A stretch of 64,000 nucleotides of DNA, from NCBI RefSeq assembly GCF_002849695.1, contig NZ_CP018937.1:434001-498000 (forward strand), written 5' to 3'. Below are positions 63,649 to 64,000 of the stretch, one piece after another. The notes under the pieces are model-generated. The model was not told the DNA's origin. It did no database searches and saw only the letters and a list, made by a program, of their open reading frames with translations. The stretch comes from Bacteroides fragilis (GTDB lineage: Bacteria; Bacteroidota; Bacteroidia; Bacteroidales; Bacteroidaceae). How positions within the stretch are numbered: position 1 is the first letter of the stretch; every line of letters starts with the position of its first letter. Position numbers and translations under genes: made by a program.

Positions 63649-64000
63649 AATTTTAATATTCTGTCATACTTTAACTCGATATGCTTTCCGATGGACGTCA
63701 CGATGATACCCGCCCCTTGTTTCTCGGCTTCTCCCGTCACTAACTCTTCCATGATATGTGCGTTGTCATCGTCAAGATGGCTGATGGGTTCATCCAGGAA
63801 AATAAAGTCGAAGGGTTGACAAAGTGACCGGATGAACGCCACTCTTTGTTGTTGTCCGAAAGATAGTTTTCCTGCTTTTACATTCAACTTGTCCGAAAGT
63901 CCCAGTGCTTCGAACAATGCCAATACCTCTTTCCGGGTTTTATATCCGGTTAGGTTATTCTTTAACCGGATATTTTCGATGGCAGTCAGCTCTGTGAAAA
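63645..64000 (-). CDS. ABC transporter ATP-binding protein, N-terminal part outside window
   Basis: The C-terminal 118 residues of an ATPase, open to the window edge. It shows TAIENIRLKNNLTG, the signature LSFGQQQRVAFIRSL, Walker B FDFIFLDEPISHLDDDN and an H-loop-like VTSIGKHIEL in which the usual SH pair reads as IGKH. The Walker A lies beyond the window. The stop TGA overlaps the permease ATG, so the two are translationally coupled. Confidence 0.9.
   Translation of the reverse strand, partial: FTELTAIENIRLKNNLTGYKTRKEVLALFEALGLSDKLNVKAGKLSFGQQQRVAFIRSLCQPFDFIFLDEPISHLDDDNAHIMEELVTGEAEKQGAGIIVTSIGKHIELKYDRILKL

Overview
The window is a stretch of chromosome from a Bacteroides-type organism (Bacteroidota). 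The evidence is a SusC/SusD pair, an ECF sigma/FecR pair, DUF4270 and DUF5687 proteins, a GldB-like lipoprotein, a GT5/GT4/GH57/debranching glycogen set, weak Shine-Dalgarno sequences, and many copies of the Bacteroides primary-sigma -7 element TAnnTTTG. The species cannot be fixed from sequence alone. No rRNA, tRNA, insertion sequence, integrase or CRISPR array was seen. Most of the window is core metabolism.

Layout. 1-4.1 kb: 5' part of an M3 peptidase, GAPDH, mscL, guaA. 4.3-9.7 kb: an isolated susC-susD operon with no linked regulator or glycoside hydrolase. 9.7-10.6 kb: a 970-bp non-coding region with paired operator-like sites. 10.6-17.7 kb: fabI, a GldB-like lipoprotein, an RsmI-like methylase, a membrane/Nudix-like protein, lipA, and a dipeptidyl peptidase IV. 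18-23 kb: a LiaF-like protein with a membrane LytTR regulator, a YhcC-type radical SAM protein, a flavodiiron protein, nagB. 23-29.8 kb (minus): a lipoprotein, a Sua5/YciO protein, AsmA-like, a Pif1-like helicase with TPRs, a Cof-type HAD. 30-32.4 kb: two PLP enzymes of sulfur amino acid metabolism. 32.4-35.6 kb: ECF sigma, FecR, an orphan STN domain, and a Crp-family regulator. 35.7-37.1 kb: MarC, rhomboid. 37.2-46 kb: storage polysaccharide genes (debranching enzyme, GT4, GH57; GT5-only protein with DUF4270) and panC-panD. 46-54 kb (minus): a fused Nfn/glutamate-synthase-like flavoprotein, an MFS sugar transporter, serS, rplU-rpmA, an HAD phosphatase, an NlpC/P60 lipoprotein. 54-64 kb (minus): an ABC exporter with DUF5687 permease, an M16 peptidase, kdsA, a lipid kinase, miaA, and an ABC ATPase with a frameshifted permease.

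The most unusual signal is not a gene. Six intergenic regions (near 10434, 17773, 19812, 34359, 52377 and 61173) each hold short repeat units that recur at exactly 22 bp, although unit sequences are unrelated between loci. One (61194-61259) is also a 66-bp perfect palindrome. A second, separate family of long inverted repeats (arms related to CACCACAGATTACACAGA) lies between genes at four places, plus one half copy. Other points of interest are an 18-bp site present twice in opposite orientation between susC and fabI, a perfect promoter followed about 40 bp later by a terminator (candidate small RNA at 62367-62427), a truncated ECF/FecR receptor reduced to its STN domain, a glycogen-synthase-like protein lacking half the fold, and a one-base frameshift in the last permease.
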